NCBI GenBank assembly: GCA_007922195.1
Contig: ML682008.1
Coordinates: forward strand, 9,501,191-9,565,190
Length of the DNA: 64,000 bases
From: Podocnemis expansa
Taxonomy: Eukaryota; Chordata; Testudines; Podocnemididae
Direction of reading: 5' to 3'
A program made the translations under genes and the position numbers. Below, piece after piece: positions 11,480-22,399 of this stretch. The notes beneath the pieces were generated by a model. That model saw only the letters and a program-made list of their open reading frames with translations, did not search any database and was not told the origin of the DNA. The stretch's first letter is position 1. Each line of letters starts with the position of its first letter.

Positions 11480-12960
11480 AAAAGCAATTATATCAGTTTA
11501 CACAAAGGAGAAAAGATTGGATGCATTCACTATGGAGTCAGTAAAGCATTCACCAAGACATCACTGAAGAGTTATGTGGAAGCTGAGCTTGCAGAGGAAT
11601 AGGCTTTACCCCAGAACAAAGTATAACTGACAAGCCAGTTGTGATAAGACAGATATCAGTGAAGTACACAGAACACAACCAAACCTATTACAACACAGCT
11701 ATTGATTTTTAACAGGCTTTTGATAGCACTTGGCAGAAAGGGTTACATGAGTCTTGCAAACATATGGCATCCCTGGTGATCAAAACAGTAGTAAACATTA
11801 CAGAAATCTACAGGTGCAATGAGAGTAGATAAGGAACTGACAGAATGGTTCAGGGTGGCTGTAGAAGAAAGACAAGCAGGCTTACTATTGCTAGACTTGT
11901 TTTACTTGACGTTGGAGCACTAACAGTATTGAGAGATGAAACAAAAAGATACATATAATGCTGGAGGATAGTGAATAACCTTAGATTCACAGGTTACAGT
12001 TGATGTCAGAAGATGGACCAATGAGTATTTTACAGAGAATAATAGAGAAGGGTTATGCATGTGGACTGCAAATAGTGTCGTGGCTGGTACATTTGCTTTA
12101 CGTGTAGATGGTCCTGGGCTCAAACCCCACAGAGTTAGACTAGATGGTCTCATGAGGTCCCTTCCAACCTTATGATTTGATATATGCATAGCTACTCACC
12201 AAGGCACTCCAGGAGGGGCACACCAAAGAAGAGCTGGAAGGAGCCACCATAGTCTGTTTTCATTGCTTCCCCTCTTGTGGAGCCTTTCACTGCAGCAGAG
12301 TGGTACGCTGCACTGCTATAAATAGTAGATATGGGAGGAGCTGCTAGGGTGGATAGAGAGCTTGTGTTAGGATATGCCCTGGGGGCTCAGGGCATGCAGG
12401 GAATTGTAGTATACTTACCTAAGCAGTGCCTCACCATCTAGCCTGCTATTTACACTCAAGTTAGCGGGCTGTATGGTGTCTGCATTCTACACGCCATTGT
12501 AAGTCTAGATGTACCTACTAGCAAAGCAGAAAACTGGGACTGAAGATCAGCATAAACAAGACAAGAATTATGGCAACTGGGAAACCAGATGAAGAGGTAA
12601 AGATCAAATTTGGAGACAAAGAACTAGAACAAGGGGAAAATGTACACATTGGAGGGACTAATCTCAAAGAATGGAAATTGTGACCATGACATGAAAAAAA
12701 GAATCAGACTAGCCACAACTGTCTTTAGAAAACTCTACAAACTCTGGGAGGCTAAGACAGTTTGATAAGAATTTTAAATTGGTGCATGACAATTGTTGTG
12801 TTTTTACTGTTATATGGATCAGAACATTGGACTATGAGGAAAGCCAACAAAGGAAAAACTGACTGTAGAAATGAACTGACTAGAGAGTTTCAGGAGTGCA
12901 AAAAATAAAAAATGAATGAAAAAAACAGCTAGGGCTGGAATTATTGCCCTTATAGAAGAG
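11480..12960 (+). pseudogene. Decayed LINE reverse-transcriptase ORF
   Basis: Fragments of a LINE reverse transcriptase can be read in shifting frames. Around 11701-11760 the text gives IDF-stop-QAFDSTWQKGL, the RT block with the first catalytic Asp. Around 11829 comes KELTEWFRVAVEERQAG, which resembles the LTDWFxVxxGVRQG block. After 12540 comes GLKISINKTRIMATG, then a degraded version of the C-terminal LLYGSETWTMRK block near 12810. The usual YADD box is not recognisable. A SINE (12062-12186) and about 330 bp of other sequence interrupt it. The pattern resembles RTE-like or related LINEs, but the clade is uncertain. It has many stops and frameshifts and is not functional. Confidence 0.65.
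12062..12186 (+). repeat. tRNA-headed SINE with CR1 tail
   Basis: Plus-strand copy starting GCAAATAGTGTCGTGG, with GGTCCTGGGCTCAAACCCC as B-box region, then TAGACTAGATGGTCTCATGA and CCTTCCAACCTTATGATTTG as CR1-type tail. It sits inside the RT pseudogene, so it inserted later. Confidence 0.8.
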
Positions 12961-13016
12961 TCAAGAAAGACTGTGATGATCTGGACATGTTGAGACAACA
13001 GTAGGCAAGGCTATCA

Positions 13017-13150
13017 AGCCCTGCAAATAGTGTAATAACTAGCATTGATGTTTAACATACAGAAGGTCCTAGGTTCAATTTCCTGGGGGTTGGACTTGAT
13101 GATCTCATGAGGTCCTTTCCAATGCTATGATTTGATTCGATTCAATTCGA
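13017..13150 (+). repeat. tRNA-headed SINE with CR1 tail
   Basis: Plus-strand copy: GCAAATAGTGTAATAACTAG, GGTCCTAGGTTCAATTTCC, GTTGGACTTGATGATCTCAT, and a 3' tail of short ATTTGATTCG-like repeats at 13128-13150. Confidence 0.78.
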
Positions 13151-13674
13151 TACTTGTATGCAAGGGACCAAAAATAGGGGAAGACAAAGGATGCAAGGTT
13201 CAGCAGATTGAACAGCTTGTAGGTAAATGCTCTTCTGCCTGGTATTCCAACTGCATGTGGGCATCAGGTAGGAGGCAGGAAGTATGTAGCTTGAATCCCA
13301 GCTTTTTTATTGGTTTGGTTTTTTCATAATTCTGAACCAGGAGAAATCCTCAATTCACTAACTATAAATGAGCTAAAACATTCTTCTTAAGCAGAAGTCT
13401 GGCTCTGGAGACTCTGGTGCAGTTCGCATGTGTTTGGAATGGAGGGTGCTCTGCCCCTTTTAAAGCCTCAGCCTGAGCGCTTCGAGAGGTTGGAGAGGCA
13501 GGTGCACTCTAGCTGATGGTGCAAGTAGAGGTTTCTACCCTAAGACACCACAAGTAGCACGGTATCCATAAGTCGGACTACGCAGAACTACTCAAAGAAA
13601 CATGCCTCCACCAACAAGACTGGAAGAGTTCAATCTATTTAGTTTAAAGAAAAGGTTAAGGGTTGGCTTGATCG

Positions 13675-14160
13675 GTCTATAACAGGCATGGCCAAACTGC
13701 AGCTCGGGAGCCACATGTGGCTCTTGAATGAAAAATTGTGGCTCCTGGAGGAATGTCAGCAAATCAGTTTAGGAAAGCAGCCCCAGCTTAGGAGTTCAGC
13801 AGGGGGTTGGGATGGTACTGTGAAGTGCAGCATGGTTGGGGATAGCAGAAGTGCAGCATGATTGGGATTTTAAAAAGCTCACCAGTAGCCTGCAGTCTTC
13901 TACACTGAGAAGCAGGTAAGTTTTTTACTGTATAGGGCTAATTTTTGTGGTAACCTTAAGTAATTATTACAATCTGACATTAGCAGGATCAATATTTGTC
14001 TTCTTTCTATGATAAGATTAGTGTGCAATGAATTTTAAACTTAGTGGTTTTGGAGTAGGTAAAAGTATATGGCTATATGCCTTAGTGCAGCTCGCAAAGG
14101 TTTAATGATCAACTTGTGTGGCTCTTGAGTTCCATACGTTTGGCCACCCCTGGTCTATAA
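13675..14160. mobile_element. Non-autonomous hAT element, 470 bp
   Basis: Ends CAGGCATGGCCAAACTGCAG (13683) and, from the right, CAGGGGTGGCCAAACGTATG (14152). A perfect 8-bp duplication GTCTATAA lies at 13675-13682 and 14153-14160. GTGGCTCTTGA-type subterminal repeats occur at both ends. The interior is non-coding and AT-rich. Confidence 0.88.
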
Positions 14161-14419
14161 ATATCTGTAGAGGGAACAAATTAATCTCAGTCTAGCAAAG
14201 AATAGCATTACACTGGCCAGCGACTGGAAGTTGAAGCTAGACAAGCTCAGTTTGGGAATAAGGTGAAAAGTTTTTTTTTTTTAAACAGTACGGATGATTA
14301 ACCAAGGGACAGTTTACCAAAGATCATGCTGGATTCTTCATCGCTGAACTTCTATGTCAAGATTGGATTTTTTTTTTTTAATTACATGCTCAAAGAACTA
14401 CGTCGAGTAAGTTCAATGG

Positions 14420-14935
14420 CCTGCATTATACAGAGGTCAGATTGTGTGGTCACCATGGGTATACCCACACACATTGTTTAAATGAAAATAACACTGGTTA
14501 TTTCAATTTAAAACTAGGTAGATCCACACAACATTTCCTTATAGCGAAATGAGACGCTCCCTCATTTCAATATAAGGAAAGTTATATCGATACAATAAAA
14601 CCTAGTTTTACATCAATATGATGGTTAAATTGAAACCATTGGATCGATATAACACTGTATGGATGTGTTATAACTGCTATATTGATTTAACACTATTGGA
14701 CCTTTCGCCCAGGGTGCATGACCCTGCCAGGGGACCATGTTGCCACACCTCCCAGGGTGCCCCTTTCCTAAACAGATCTAGCAAGGTCTGTCCCTGGACA
14801 TGCCAGTTCAATCTGAATTTTCTGTGGGGACCTGATAAATCAATTTACCTTGAATCAATTTAATGATTTTTATAGCGAATTTGTTAAATCAATTCAAGTT
14901 AAATTGATTTAACTGCCCCTGTGTGGACATAGCCA
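14420..14935. mobile_element. Palindromic MITE, ATCGATATA-rich
   Basis: The block ends with TGTGTGGACATAGCC and is full of self-complementary AT-rich motifs (ATATCGATAC, GGATCGATATAAC, TAAATCAATTCAAG and others). The texture is that of a palindromic DNA-transposon derivative. The left boundary near 14420-14450 (GTGTGGTCACC) is approximate and no target duplication was confirmed. Confidence 0.5.
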
Positions 14936-14939
14936 GTGG

Positions 14940-15595
14940 TCCTCCTGACCTTGGAATGTCTGGGTCTGTTAAGAAGATTAGTAAGGTTTCAGGAGAGAAA
15001 CAACTAGTTCAGTTCTTCTTGCCTACAGAGACCTAATTTTACTATAATCAAAGCCATCTACTAAGTGGATTCCCTCTGAAACAGTCTCTGCTTTCTTCCT
15101 CCCAGATCACTGGCAACACCACTTCCCTGACCTCATCCGGTAAGGTTTCTTCTCCACTTTTAAGTCTTTCTTAAAAAACCACTTCTGCAATAAAGTGGCT
15201 CAGTTTGACAATCCCTTTTCTTGTTCCTGTTCCCTGACCTCTGTCTACTTATTTGTGTTAGACTGGGTGCTCACTGGGGCAAGGACATTCCTTAATGAAT
15301 ATCTAGAAAATGCCTAGCAAATAGTGGGTATTACCAGCAACACAATGAATAAGTACAGTTTTTTTCCTATTAAATTGAATAAGGATTCTATTGCTTTAAA
15401 AGGACACTCCTAGTTGCTTTGTTGAGATGACTTAGCTATCATTTGCAAGTTGACATGTTAATTAGAGTTGAATGAATTATGACTTACTGCAACTGAACTC
15501 TTCAAGATCCATTTGTAAGGGACTGGCTCTGGGACACAGACCCCAAAGAGAATCGCCAGAGCTTGAGAATCCTGCTAAACCTGCATGACAAGTTA
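14940..15595. other. No gene seen
   Basis: Mixed-composition sequence, partly resembling old CR1 3' material near 15230-15330 (TAGACTGGGTGCTCACTGG), without clear limits. Confidence 0.35.
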
Positions 15596-15690
15596 CAAAA
15601 GGGTAGCTGTGTTATTCTGGTCTAGCAAAACGAACAAGGAGTATAGAGGCACTTTTAAAGACTAAAAAAAATATTTATTGAATAAGCTTT
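15596..15690 (+). repeat. Copy of a recurrent amniote-type repeat motif
   Basis: AAAAGGGTAGCTGTGTTATT, then AACAAGGAGT and GGCACTTTTAAAGACTAA followed by ATAAGCTTTCC. The same block recurs inverted near 58000-58065 and partially near 50320. I know the motif as an interspersed repeat of amniote genomes but cannot assign its class. Confidence 0.5.
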
Positions 15691-16020
15691 CCTCCTAAAC
15701 CTTGGCTCTGCTATTTTTAACCCTGGATGTAACCTCTGTTCACCCACCCACCCACCCATCCTCAGTTCTTCAAGGATTGTCAAGAGGAAACTGCCCTAAT
15801 TTTGTTTCTTCAGAGGCTGTGAGATAGTAACTATTGAGCTGAGTGGCATGTCCCTGTTGATCCAGCATTAAAGACAAGTGGTTTGCAGACACAAGTGATT
15901 ATGTTAAGGAACCTTTAAATAAACTTTGTTTCCCCAGTAACTGTAATTTTACTCAGTTGGAGATATGTACTTTGATTTGCTATAAATACCATTGCCTTTT
16001 AAAGGTTAATAGCAAAGAGT

Positions 16021-16235
16021 CATAGAATAATAGGGCCGGAAAGGACCTCATGAAGTCATCTAGTCCAACCCCCTGCTAAAAGCAGGATTACTTTCACTAA
16101 ATTATTCTAACCAGTGATTTGTCCAACCAGGTCTTCAAAGATGGAGATTCCACCACCTTCCTAGGCAATCCATTCCAGCGCTTTACCATCCTCCTAGTGA
16201 GAAAGCTTTTTGTAATATCCAGCCTAGAAAGTACA
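16021..16235 (-). repeat. CR1 3' UTR fragment
   Basis: On the minus strand this reads as a CR1 3' region ending GTTGGACTAGATGACTTCAT and GTCCTTTCCGGCCCTATTAT. The upstream part shows the usual 'lesion' text (GGAATGGATTGCCTAGGAAG). It is 5'-truncated, typical of LINE insertion. Confidence 0.82.
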
Positions 16236-16887
16236 ATGTCTATATGAAATATTATTGTTATAGAAAGTGAAATGTTGAGTAGTTTAAGTTTCTGTGGGAA
16301 TTACAATTTTGAACATACAGACTAGTGATCGAATATACACTTAAGTGTCTTTAAAGACAGCACATTCAGTTACAAGTTGACACATCCTAGAGCCATGGTG
16401 GCCAACACGGTTGCCATTTGCCACAGGTGGTGAAAAGGCTGTTGACCTGTGGTGAAGTGGAGCTTTGCTTCTAGTGGTGAAGTGGACCTTTACTTACCAT
16501 CTATTTCTTTTAATAAAATTTTTGATAAAATTCATTTATACGTGTACCAGTGCAAAAGAAGTGTCCACTTTTTTGTGCCTACAGTTTATTTGTGTAAGTG
16601 TGTTTGCACAATACAAAATAATGACACTGCCTTAATTTAGCACCTCTCTGCCCTCAACAATCACAGATTTGTCCTTGGGTCCTATACAGCGTATAGTATA
16701 CGCATACGCTGGAAAATGAACTTACATTGTGGGCAAAATCCACACACAGAAATTGTTTCTGCACATCACACTGTGTAATTCAGAACAACCTTAGTCAGCA
16801 TCAGGTGTCACATAGCTTTCTTGAAAGTTTCCAAGAAGCTAACATAGTGAATGTTGTATACGCCCACAACCACAAATTTATATCCAA

Positions 16888-17142
16888 ATGACGAAAGGAG
16901 ACACTTCAAAAGATTTGATGGATACAGTTATCAAAATCATGAATTATATTTGTGCTAGTGCTCTGACCCATCAACAACTCATAGAGTTGTTGAGTGAAAT
17001 GGAAGACACTGGATTTAATGACGTGGTGTATTTTGAAAATGTATGCTGGCTAAGTCGTGGAAAGGTCTTGTTAAGAAAGAAACGATATCAACTTACGATG
17101 TTCTCAAGGATGAAGAGTGGCAATGTTGTGTTTTCTGGCTAA
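16888..17142 (+). pseudogene. hAT transposase fragment (core region)
   Basis: An 84-codon open stretch contains VIKIMNYICASALTHQQL and VCWLSRGKVLLRKK. These match the conserved core of Charlie/Buster-type hAT transposases and the host genes derived from them, where a hydrophobic helix with L-N-H-R-x-F is followed by the W-L-S-R-G-x-V-L motif. It ends in a stop, and homologous sequence continues with frameshifts to about 17400. The DDE catalytic residues are not all visible in this piece. It is not expected to be active. Confidence 0.75.
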
Positions 17143-17412
17143 CCTCACTGCTCACATGAATGATCTGAACTTGAAACTTCAGGAAAATAATAAACTTATT
17201 TGTGATTTGGTGCAATATGTACAAGAATGTATGATATAATTGAAACTTTCTGTGGCACATATGCAGGTTCAAGATTTTGTGCACTTTCAGAACATGGAGC
17301 AATATAAAGAAAATCCTGATTTTGATAAGCGGCACTATGTGGATTGGTTGCAGAATTTACTCTAGAAATTTGAACTGTGCTTTTCTGATTTTGAAAAGTA
17401 CAGCATTACTTT

Positions 17413-17557
17413 CATGGAATCATACAGCTGGGAAGGGACCTCATAAGATTATCTAGTCCAACTCCCAAAGAGGGCCAACTACTGTGGTTCCACTGGGGCT
17501 TGAACCCAGGACCTTCTGCGTGTAAAGCAGATGTGCTAACCACTACACTATGGAACC
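17413..17557 (-). repeat. tRNA-Val(TAC)-headed SINE with CR1 tail
   Basis: The minus-strand copy begins with a 73-nt head (17557 to 17485) that folds as a complete tRNA. The acceptor arms are GGTTCCA and TGGAACC, the anticodon loop is CTTTACACG with anticodon TAC, and the T arm holds GGGTTCAAGCCCC. This agrees almost base for base with vertebrate tRNA-Val(TAC). After the discriminator A comes CAGTAGTTGGCCC, then GTTGGACTAGATAATCTTAT and a CR1-type end. There is no CCA. Embedded in a hAT element and fused to a CR1 tail, it is a SINE, not a tRNA gene. Confidence 0.85.
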
Positions 17558-17589
17558 ACCTTTAGTACTTATAACAGCCATTTCACCTT

Positions 17590-17965
17590 GACATCTACAA
17601 TTCTCAACTATCTCAAGCATTTGTGAGGCTTCTTTCTTTAGAGAGGCACCTTTTCAAGATGAATGTGATTTTGCTTTAAAGCACTCAAAATTTGAAAGTT
17701 GATTCAACTTATAACAATGTGGACTTGAATTTTTAAATCACAATGAGTTTGCGGTTCTAAATACAATTATTCCAAAATGGTTTTCAATTTTTGGTTCAAC
17801 GTGGCTCTGTGCATTAACTTTTTCAGTGGTAAAAATGGTGAAATCAAAATATAGGTCACTGATATTAGACAAAAATTTGGCGGTGGAGTTGAGATGTAGT
17901 CTAACTTATTTTATTCTTGATTTCCTTGCACTACTTCATGAAACTATATGTCAGATTTTTCATTA
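17590..17965 (+). pseudogene. hAT transposase C-terminal (dimerisation) fragment
   Basis: Downstream of the SINE the plus strand reads, around 17790-17900, FGSTWLCALTFSVVKMVKSK and YRSLILDKNLAVELRC. This corresponds to the hAT C-terminal dimerisation domain, whose family pattern is FGS-T-YLCE-x-x-FS-x-x-K-x-x-KS-K-x-R. Together with the 16888 fragment it shows that the element once encoded a full transposase. Stops and frameshifts are present upstream of this block. Confidence 0.72.
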
Positions 17966-18129
17966 ATTCTATCAATAAATAATTCAAAACATTATTTTAT
18001 ATTTTTCTACCCTTCTATACTCTATAAAAACACAGTTAAATTTTTTTTGTCATGTGGCAAAACATTAACACATTCGCCACACTTTTGGCAGCTATGAAAA
18101 AACTGTTGGACACCACTGTCCTAGAGCTA

Positions 18130-18544
18130 CATTTCCCAATGGTGACTACTTCCAGACCATAGAAACTTTAAAAACTAAGCATATGGTGTGTGAAATATTT
18201 AGTGAGCGCGCAGGATGCATTTCAGTTGGAGATAAGGCAAAGAACTTTTATTAACAGCATGATCACTCACCAGACTGAATCTGCTTCAGCTTCTAGAAAT
18301 GCCTAGTTTACATTAGAAACACGCAGAAGTTTAATAGTTATTAGCTTAGTTGCACGCTTATATTTGTATCCTTACAGGGGGTCGCATAAAAACCACCATC
18401 AGATCTACTGCGCTGCTTTCCAATGCAGGTCTGATGATGGTTGTGCTAACTGGAGGTGTTGCCAAAAATTTCAGCACTTCTGCAACCTCAGTTGAAAGCA
18501 ATACAGTGTGCCAAAGTGAAACAACTGTACATAATGCTTAGGTC
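18130..18544. other. No gene seen
   Basis: Unique-looking sequence without supported features. Confidence 0.4.
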
Positions 18545-18665
18545 TGTCTCACAGATTTAAAGGCCAGAAGGGACCATCATAAACATCTGTCCTGACATCC
18601 TGCATATTGGCAGACAGAAAACCTCCATCACCCACTTCTATAACAGACCCACAACAAAGCCCTCT
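18545..18665 (-). repeat. Old CR1-type 3' fragment
   Basis: AAAGGCCAGAAGGGACCATC and TGTCCTGACATCCTGCATAT match the 3' part of an older CR1-like subfamily in reverse. It is strongly diverged and its borders are approximate. Confidence 0.5.
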
Positions 18666-19280
18666 GAACCTGTTTGAATTAATTGAGTTAAAGTAAGAAA
18701 ATGCTGCAAACCAGAAATGATCTCACAGCTTATGGCAAGAGTGTAAAGACTTCAAACAGTGTGCTGTTGTGCCTTTGTTAGATTCATGTGCAGATACACA
18801 GTATGAAAAATTGCACTTCAATCATAAGGAAAATAATGTACTTAACACATTATATTCCCCTCTCTCCTGTGATGCGTTGTTTTCATTTGGCATTCTAAGC
18901 ATGCCAGCAATGATGCCTAACAACTTACTAATAAAACAGGATAGATAAAGTTGCATCTATATACAGAAAAACATTTTCAAGAATTTTCATACATGTTAGT
19001 TTTACAGAATGCAAATGAGTCCAAAGTTTCTTCTAATGAGGGTCATCAACCATTTCTAGGATGAACTGTAGGAACAAGCACAATGGAAGTTATCTACTCA
19101 ATGCAATAATAGCTCCTTTCAGATTTGCCAAGGTATAGTCAAATTCAGCAAAAACTTTTGATCAGAATGATACGATAATTTAACTGAATATTTCCTGGTG
19201 AACAAGTGTAGTTTTTATAGCTCAGGCAACAAATCTAATGGACAAACATTTCCAAGTCTCAGCAAATATCGACAACACCT
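18666..19280. other. No gene seen
   Basis: AT-rich sequence without supported features. Confidence 0.4.
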
Positions 19281-19287
19281 GTATAAA

Positions 19288-19600
19288 CTAAGGGTTGGCA
19301 ACCTTTGCCAACCCTCATGCTGTCCCCTCCTCCCCATCCCTCAACCAGCTCCAGCAGCTCTCTCTGCCACAAAAAAGCAGCAGCTGCCTGAAAATTCAGT
19401 GGCAGCCACGGCTGGAGTGGAGTGGAAGGGTCCCTAGGCATGCAGTAAAAAGCAGTCGCCCAGAGCACCTCCTCCCCAGGCACACTGCTGAAAGGAGCTG
19501 CTCTGGGCAGCTGCTTTTATGGTGTCCCTGGGGACCCAGCCACAGCCGCCACTGAAAGGAACCAGTCCAGGTGGCTTCTTTCTGTGGCATGGTGCACACA
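19288..19600. mobile_element. Truncated hAT element, same family as 53018-53512
   Basis: GGGTTGGCAACCTTTGCCAA at the left resembles a hAT end, and GCTGCCTGAAAATTCAGTGG is shared with 53105-53140. No right terminal repeat or duplication is visible. It borders the decayed 3' end of DIRS-A, and the truncation of both may be one event. Confidence 0.55.
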
Positions 19601-20525
19601 GCAAATGTGTAAATAGATGAAGCTCTTCAAATATCTTGGATGGGGACTTTGGCCAGGAATGCTGAGGAAGACCCAGTGCCCTTCTGTAATGAGCCCCTGC
19701 CCTTCAGTAATGAGCTGTCGAAGCAGAGGCAGGCACGCTTGCCAAATTGTAACATAACCAGATACATAATGTAATCCATAAAGAATTTTTTTGCAAAAAA
19801 AACAGGGAGAGCTTTCATCTTATCTACTTTTGCTGTGAAGAGCTGTGTTGTTTTCCTGAATAGTTTTGTCCTGTCTATATAGATGGCCAAAGCTCACTTG
19901 ACATCCAGAAAGAATATCAATCAATCAAATCATAGGGCTGGAAGGGACCTTGTGAGATCATTGAGTCCAACCCCCTGGGAATTGAACCCAGGACCTTCTG
20001 CATGTTAAGCAGAGGTGCTAGCCACTTTTGGTGGACTAGACTAACATGTTCTGGTTTGTATGGAATTGAGAAACCATCTTTGGAAGGAAGGCGGGGTGAG
20101 AGACAAATGGAACAATGTGCTTGAAGAAAATTGTGTAAGGAGGCTCCAACATGAGAGTCTTGTGTTCAGACACCATCCTGGCCAAACATATGGCCACCAG
20201 AAAAAGCTATCTTCCAGAATAGATAGAGGACCAGGCATGTTGCTAGGGGCTCCGATGGTGGTACCAGCAGCCTTGACAGCATGAAGTTAAGGTCCCATTG
20301 GGGAATCGACTGGCACATATGGAGGTATAACATATCTATGTCCTTAAAGAAATGCCCCACCCTGGAGTTAGTGAAGACTGAATGACCTGCAACCTCTGGA
20401 TGAAAAGCTGAGACAATGGTGACACCAACAGACTCTGTTGCTTCAAATCTAACAAAGAGTTCAAGATTGAAGACAGCATAGGTAGGCTGACCATCTGAGC
20501 CTGTCACGTAGAAAATCTCTTCCAT
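19601..20525 (-). pseudogene. DIRS-A tyrosine recombinase remnant
   Basis: Read downward from 20525: GVTIVSAFHPEVAGHSVFTN, then QWDLNFMLSRLLVPPSEPLA, the N-terminal recombinase block of DIRS elements. Further on, HPAFLPKMVSQFHTNQ appears near 20060-20110, and YIDRTKLFRKTTQLFTAKVD at 19885-19826. The piece near 19650 ends SSAFLAKVPIQDI, just where the catalytic W-G/S...Y region should follow. That region is degraded to a stop and then lost. The catalytic HxxR cannot be read intact. A SINE splits the sequence at 19924-20032. The normal role of the protein is to insert circular cDNA by strand exchange. Confidence 0.75.
19924..20032 (-). repeat. tRNA-headed SINE with CR1 tail
   Basis: Minus-strand copy with TAGCACCTCTGCTTAACATG, GGTCCTGGGTTCAATTCCC and GTTGGACTCAATGATCTCAC, then a CR1-type end AGCCCTATGATTTGATTG. 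It lies inside the DIRS-A recombinase remnant. Confidence 0.82.
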
Positions 20526-20957
20526 TTAGCTGGGTAAATAGGCCTCATGGAAGGTTTTCTGCTGCCAACAAGGATTTCTTTAACAGGGTTTGAGCACACT
20601 AGTTTCAGAAGGTTCAGTGAAATGTAGGGATGAGGCAGAGGTGTCATGGTTCTGGGTAATGAGGTCTGGAACTGGAGGAAGCATGAGTGGGGTTGCCACT
20701 GAGAGAGTGAGAAGCGTGGTGTACCAGTGTTGAAGTGTCCAAGCTGAGCTTCTCAGAATCATTAAGGATCCTTCTTTCATGATCTTCAGGAGACCTCTGT
20801 GAATGAATAGGGTCACTAGTAATGCATAGAACAGCTGACCTGTCCACAGGATAAGAAATGCACCCACAGTTTATCCCAGCCTATGAGTTACAAAGAAGAA
20901 GAACTGCAAGCATGTCCTGTTGAGCCTTCTTGTAAACAACTCGTAGTGGGGAACTCC

Positions 20958-22228
20958 TTACCATTGGAGGATGCTGCTCACCACTTCCAGGCAAATAGAC
21001 CATTCGTGACTGAGAAAGGATCTGCTGAGGTTGTCTGCAAACTCATTCTGAGCTCGATGAAGGTAGGCTGCAGGGCCGTCCCTAGAGTGGGGCGACTGCC
21101 CAGGGCCCTGCACTTCTGAGGCCCCCCGTGCTGACCTACCCCCCCAATGGCCAGCTCTCCCCATCCAGGGGACCAGGCGAGCTGGCCAAAAGCGGCAGCT
21201 GGCTTCAGCGCTCTCAGTCCCCTCCCTCACCATGTGCACTACCTTCAACTTTGTGCCAGAAGCAGTATGCGTGACAGGGGAGGGGACCGTGAACACTAAA
21301 CCCGGCTGCTGCTTTTCACTGGGTTGCCAAGTCTTCCAGATAGGGAGATGCCAGTGTAGGGTTGAAGGGGCCTGCCCATCCCTTGGACTGGCCAGCTCCA
21401 TCCCCCAGTGACAGAGGTAGGGGGCACTGAGTGGGGACCCCGCAGAGAGTTATTCGCCTGGAGCCCCGCACCTCCCCCCCAGGGACGGTCCTGGTAGGAT
21501 GCCTTCAGTTTTATCAATCAAATGATGCAAAAGTCCCATAGTCTGATGGTTTTCTGGCAGAGGGGAAATGAACATGTCCAGCCTTTCTGCTTATTTAATA
21601 CATCAGTGTTGTTTTGTCCATCATGACTGGTACACTTGCCTTCCAGATGGTCCTGGAAAGCCTAAAGGGTGAGGCATATTGGTCTCACTTCTGTTACATT
21701 GATGTGGAGTAAGAGTTCTATGTTTGACCAAATACCTTAGGTCCTCTAGATGACCTCCTCATCCATTGCCAAAGTATCCATTACTAGGCAAAGTATGGGG
21801 TTAGAGGTGGAGAAAGGGACTGCTATGCATAACCTACATGGATTGACCTGCCAATCTAGGGTATTGATCACTGAGGGGACATGTGAAACTACTTCGTCTA
21901 TGTGATCCCAAGGCAAATGGTACACTGAGGCTAGCCATGCCTGAAGTATCCTGAGGTGTAATTTTGCATGCTGAACTATGTATGTGTATGCCACCATCAG
22001 TGTTCCCTCTAATTTTTTATAGGCTGTGTGCACAAAAAATTTCTTTTGTGCAAATTTTTGGAACCAGCGTCCAAACTTGTGCACACTCCAGTGCATGTGG
22101 TCAAACTTGTAAGTGCAACAAAGTAAGTGTGTATGATGCAAATAATATCTAAATTTTACTTTGATATGGTGATGGAAATGATTTTGTAAATTACAAAACC
22201 TTATTTGAAACATGTTACTTGAAATCAC
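20958..22228 (-). pseudogene. DIRS-A RNase H region remnant
   Basis: Reading down the minus strand, 22228-21746 contains HLRILQAWLASVYHLPWDHI and DWQVNPCRLCIAVPF, then VMDTLAMDE near the first RNase H Asp. Around 21600 a block resembling the TDNSTxMYYIN motif is degraded. After the hAT insertion at 21071-21493 comes AQNEFADNLSRSFLSHEW, with the final RNase H Asp in ADNLSR. In an intact DIRS element this domain removes the RNA template during reverse transcription. Two hAT insertions (21071-21493 and 21998-22354) and several stops make it non-functional. Confidence 0.75.
21063..21501. mobile_element. Non-autonomous hAT element, 423 bp
   Basis: Ends CAGGGCCGTCCCTAGAGTGG (21071) and, from the right, CAGGACCGTCCCTGG (21493). 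Octamers GTAGGCTG (21063-21070) and GTAGGATG (21494-21501) match at 7 of 8. GC-rich interior. Confidence 0.83.
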
Positions 22229-22362
22229 CTTCTTAAAAGTAGCATAAAAATATTAGCACTGTTGAATTTTTTTGTGCGCACTCCATTTTGTTGTGTGCAC
22301 AGATTTCACAACCTGTGTGCGCGCGCACACGCGCACAGCTTAGAGGGAACATAGGCCACCAT
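21990..22362. mobile_element. Non-autonomous hAT element, 357 bp
   Basis: Ends CAGTGTTCCCTCTAATTTTT (21998) and, from the right, CTATGTTCCCTCTAAGCTGT (22354). A perfect octamer duplication GCCACCAT lies at 21990-21997 and 22355-22362. A GTGTGCGCGCGCACACGCGC tract near the right end is potentially Z-forming. Confidence 0.87.
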
Positions 22363-22399
22363 GTGCCTCAACAGCTTCAGGCCATTTCAAGTGATGGTG

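Larger units (their letters stand above)
16385..18126. mobile_element. hAT transposon with transposase remnants, 1.7 kb
   Basis: Ends CCATGGTGGCCAACACGG (16393) and, from the right, CAGTGGTGTCCAACAG (18118). A perfect 8-bp target duplication TCCTAGAG lies at 16385-16392 and 18119-18126. The interior encodes degraded pieces of a hAT transposase on the plus strand and holds a later SINE insertion. The length is short for an autonomous hAT, so internal deletion occurred before or after insertion. Confidence 0.88.

Noticed and set aside
17485..17557. Functional tRNA-Val gene on the minus strand
   Set aside because: The cloverleaf is good, but it runs directly into a CR1-type tail shared with four other copies and lies inside a hAT element; no T-run terminator follows the head. 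It is a SINE.
22310..22340. CRISPR-like or other spaced repeat array
   Set aside because: It is a simple GTGTGCGCGCGCAC tract at the end of a hAT element; no spaced direct repeats exist anywhere in the window.
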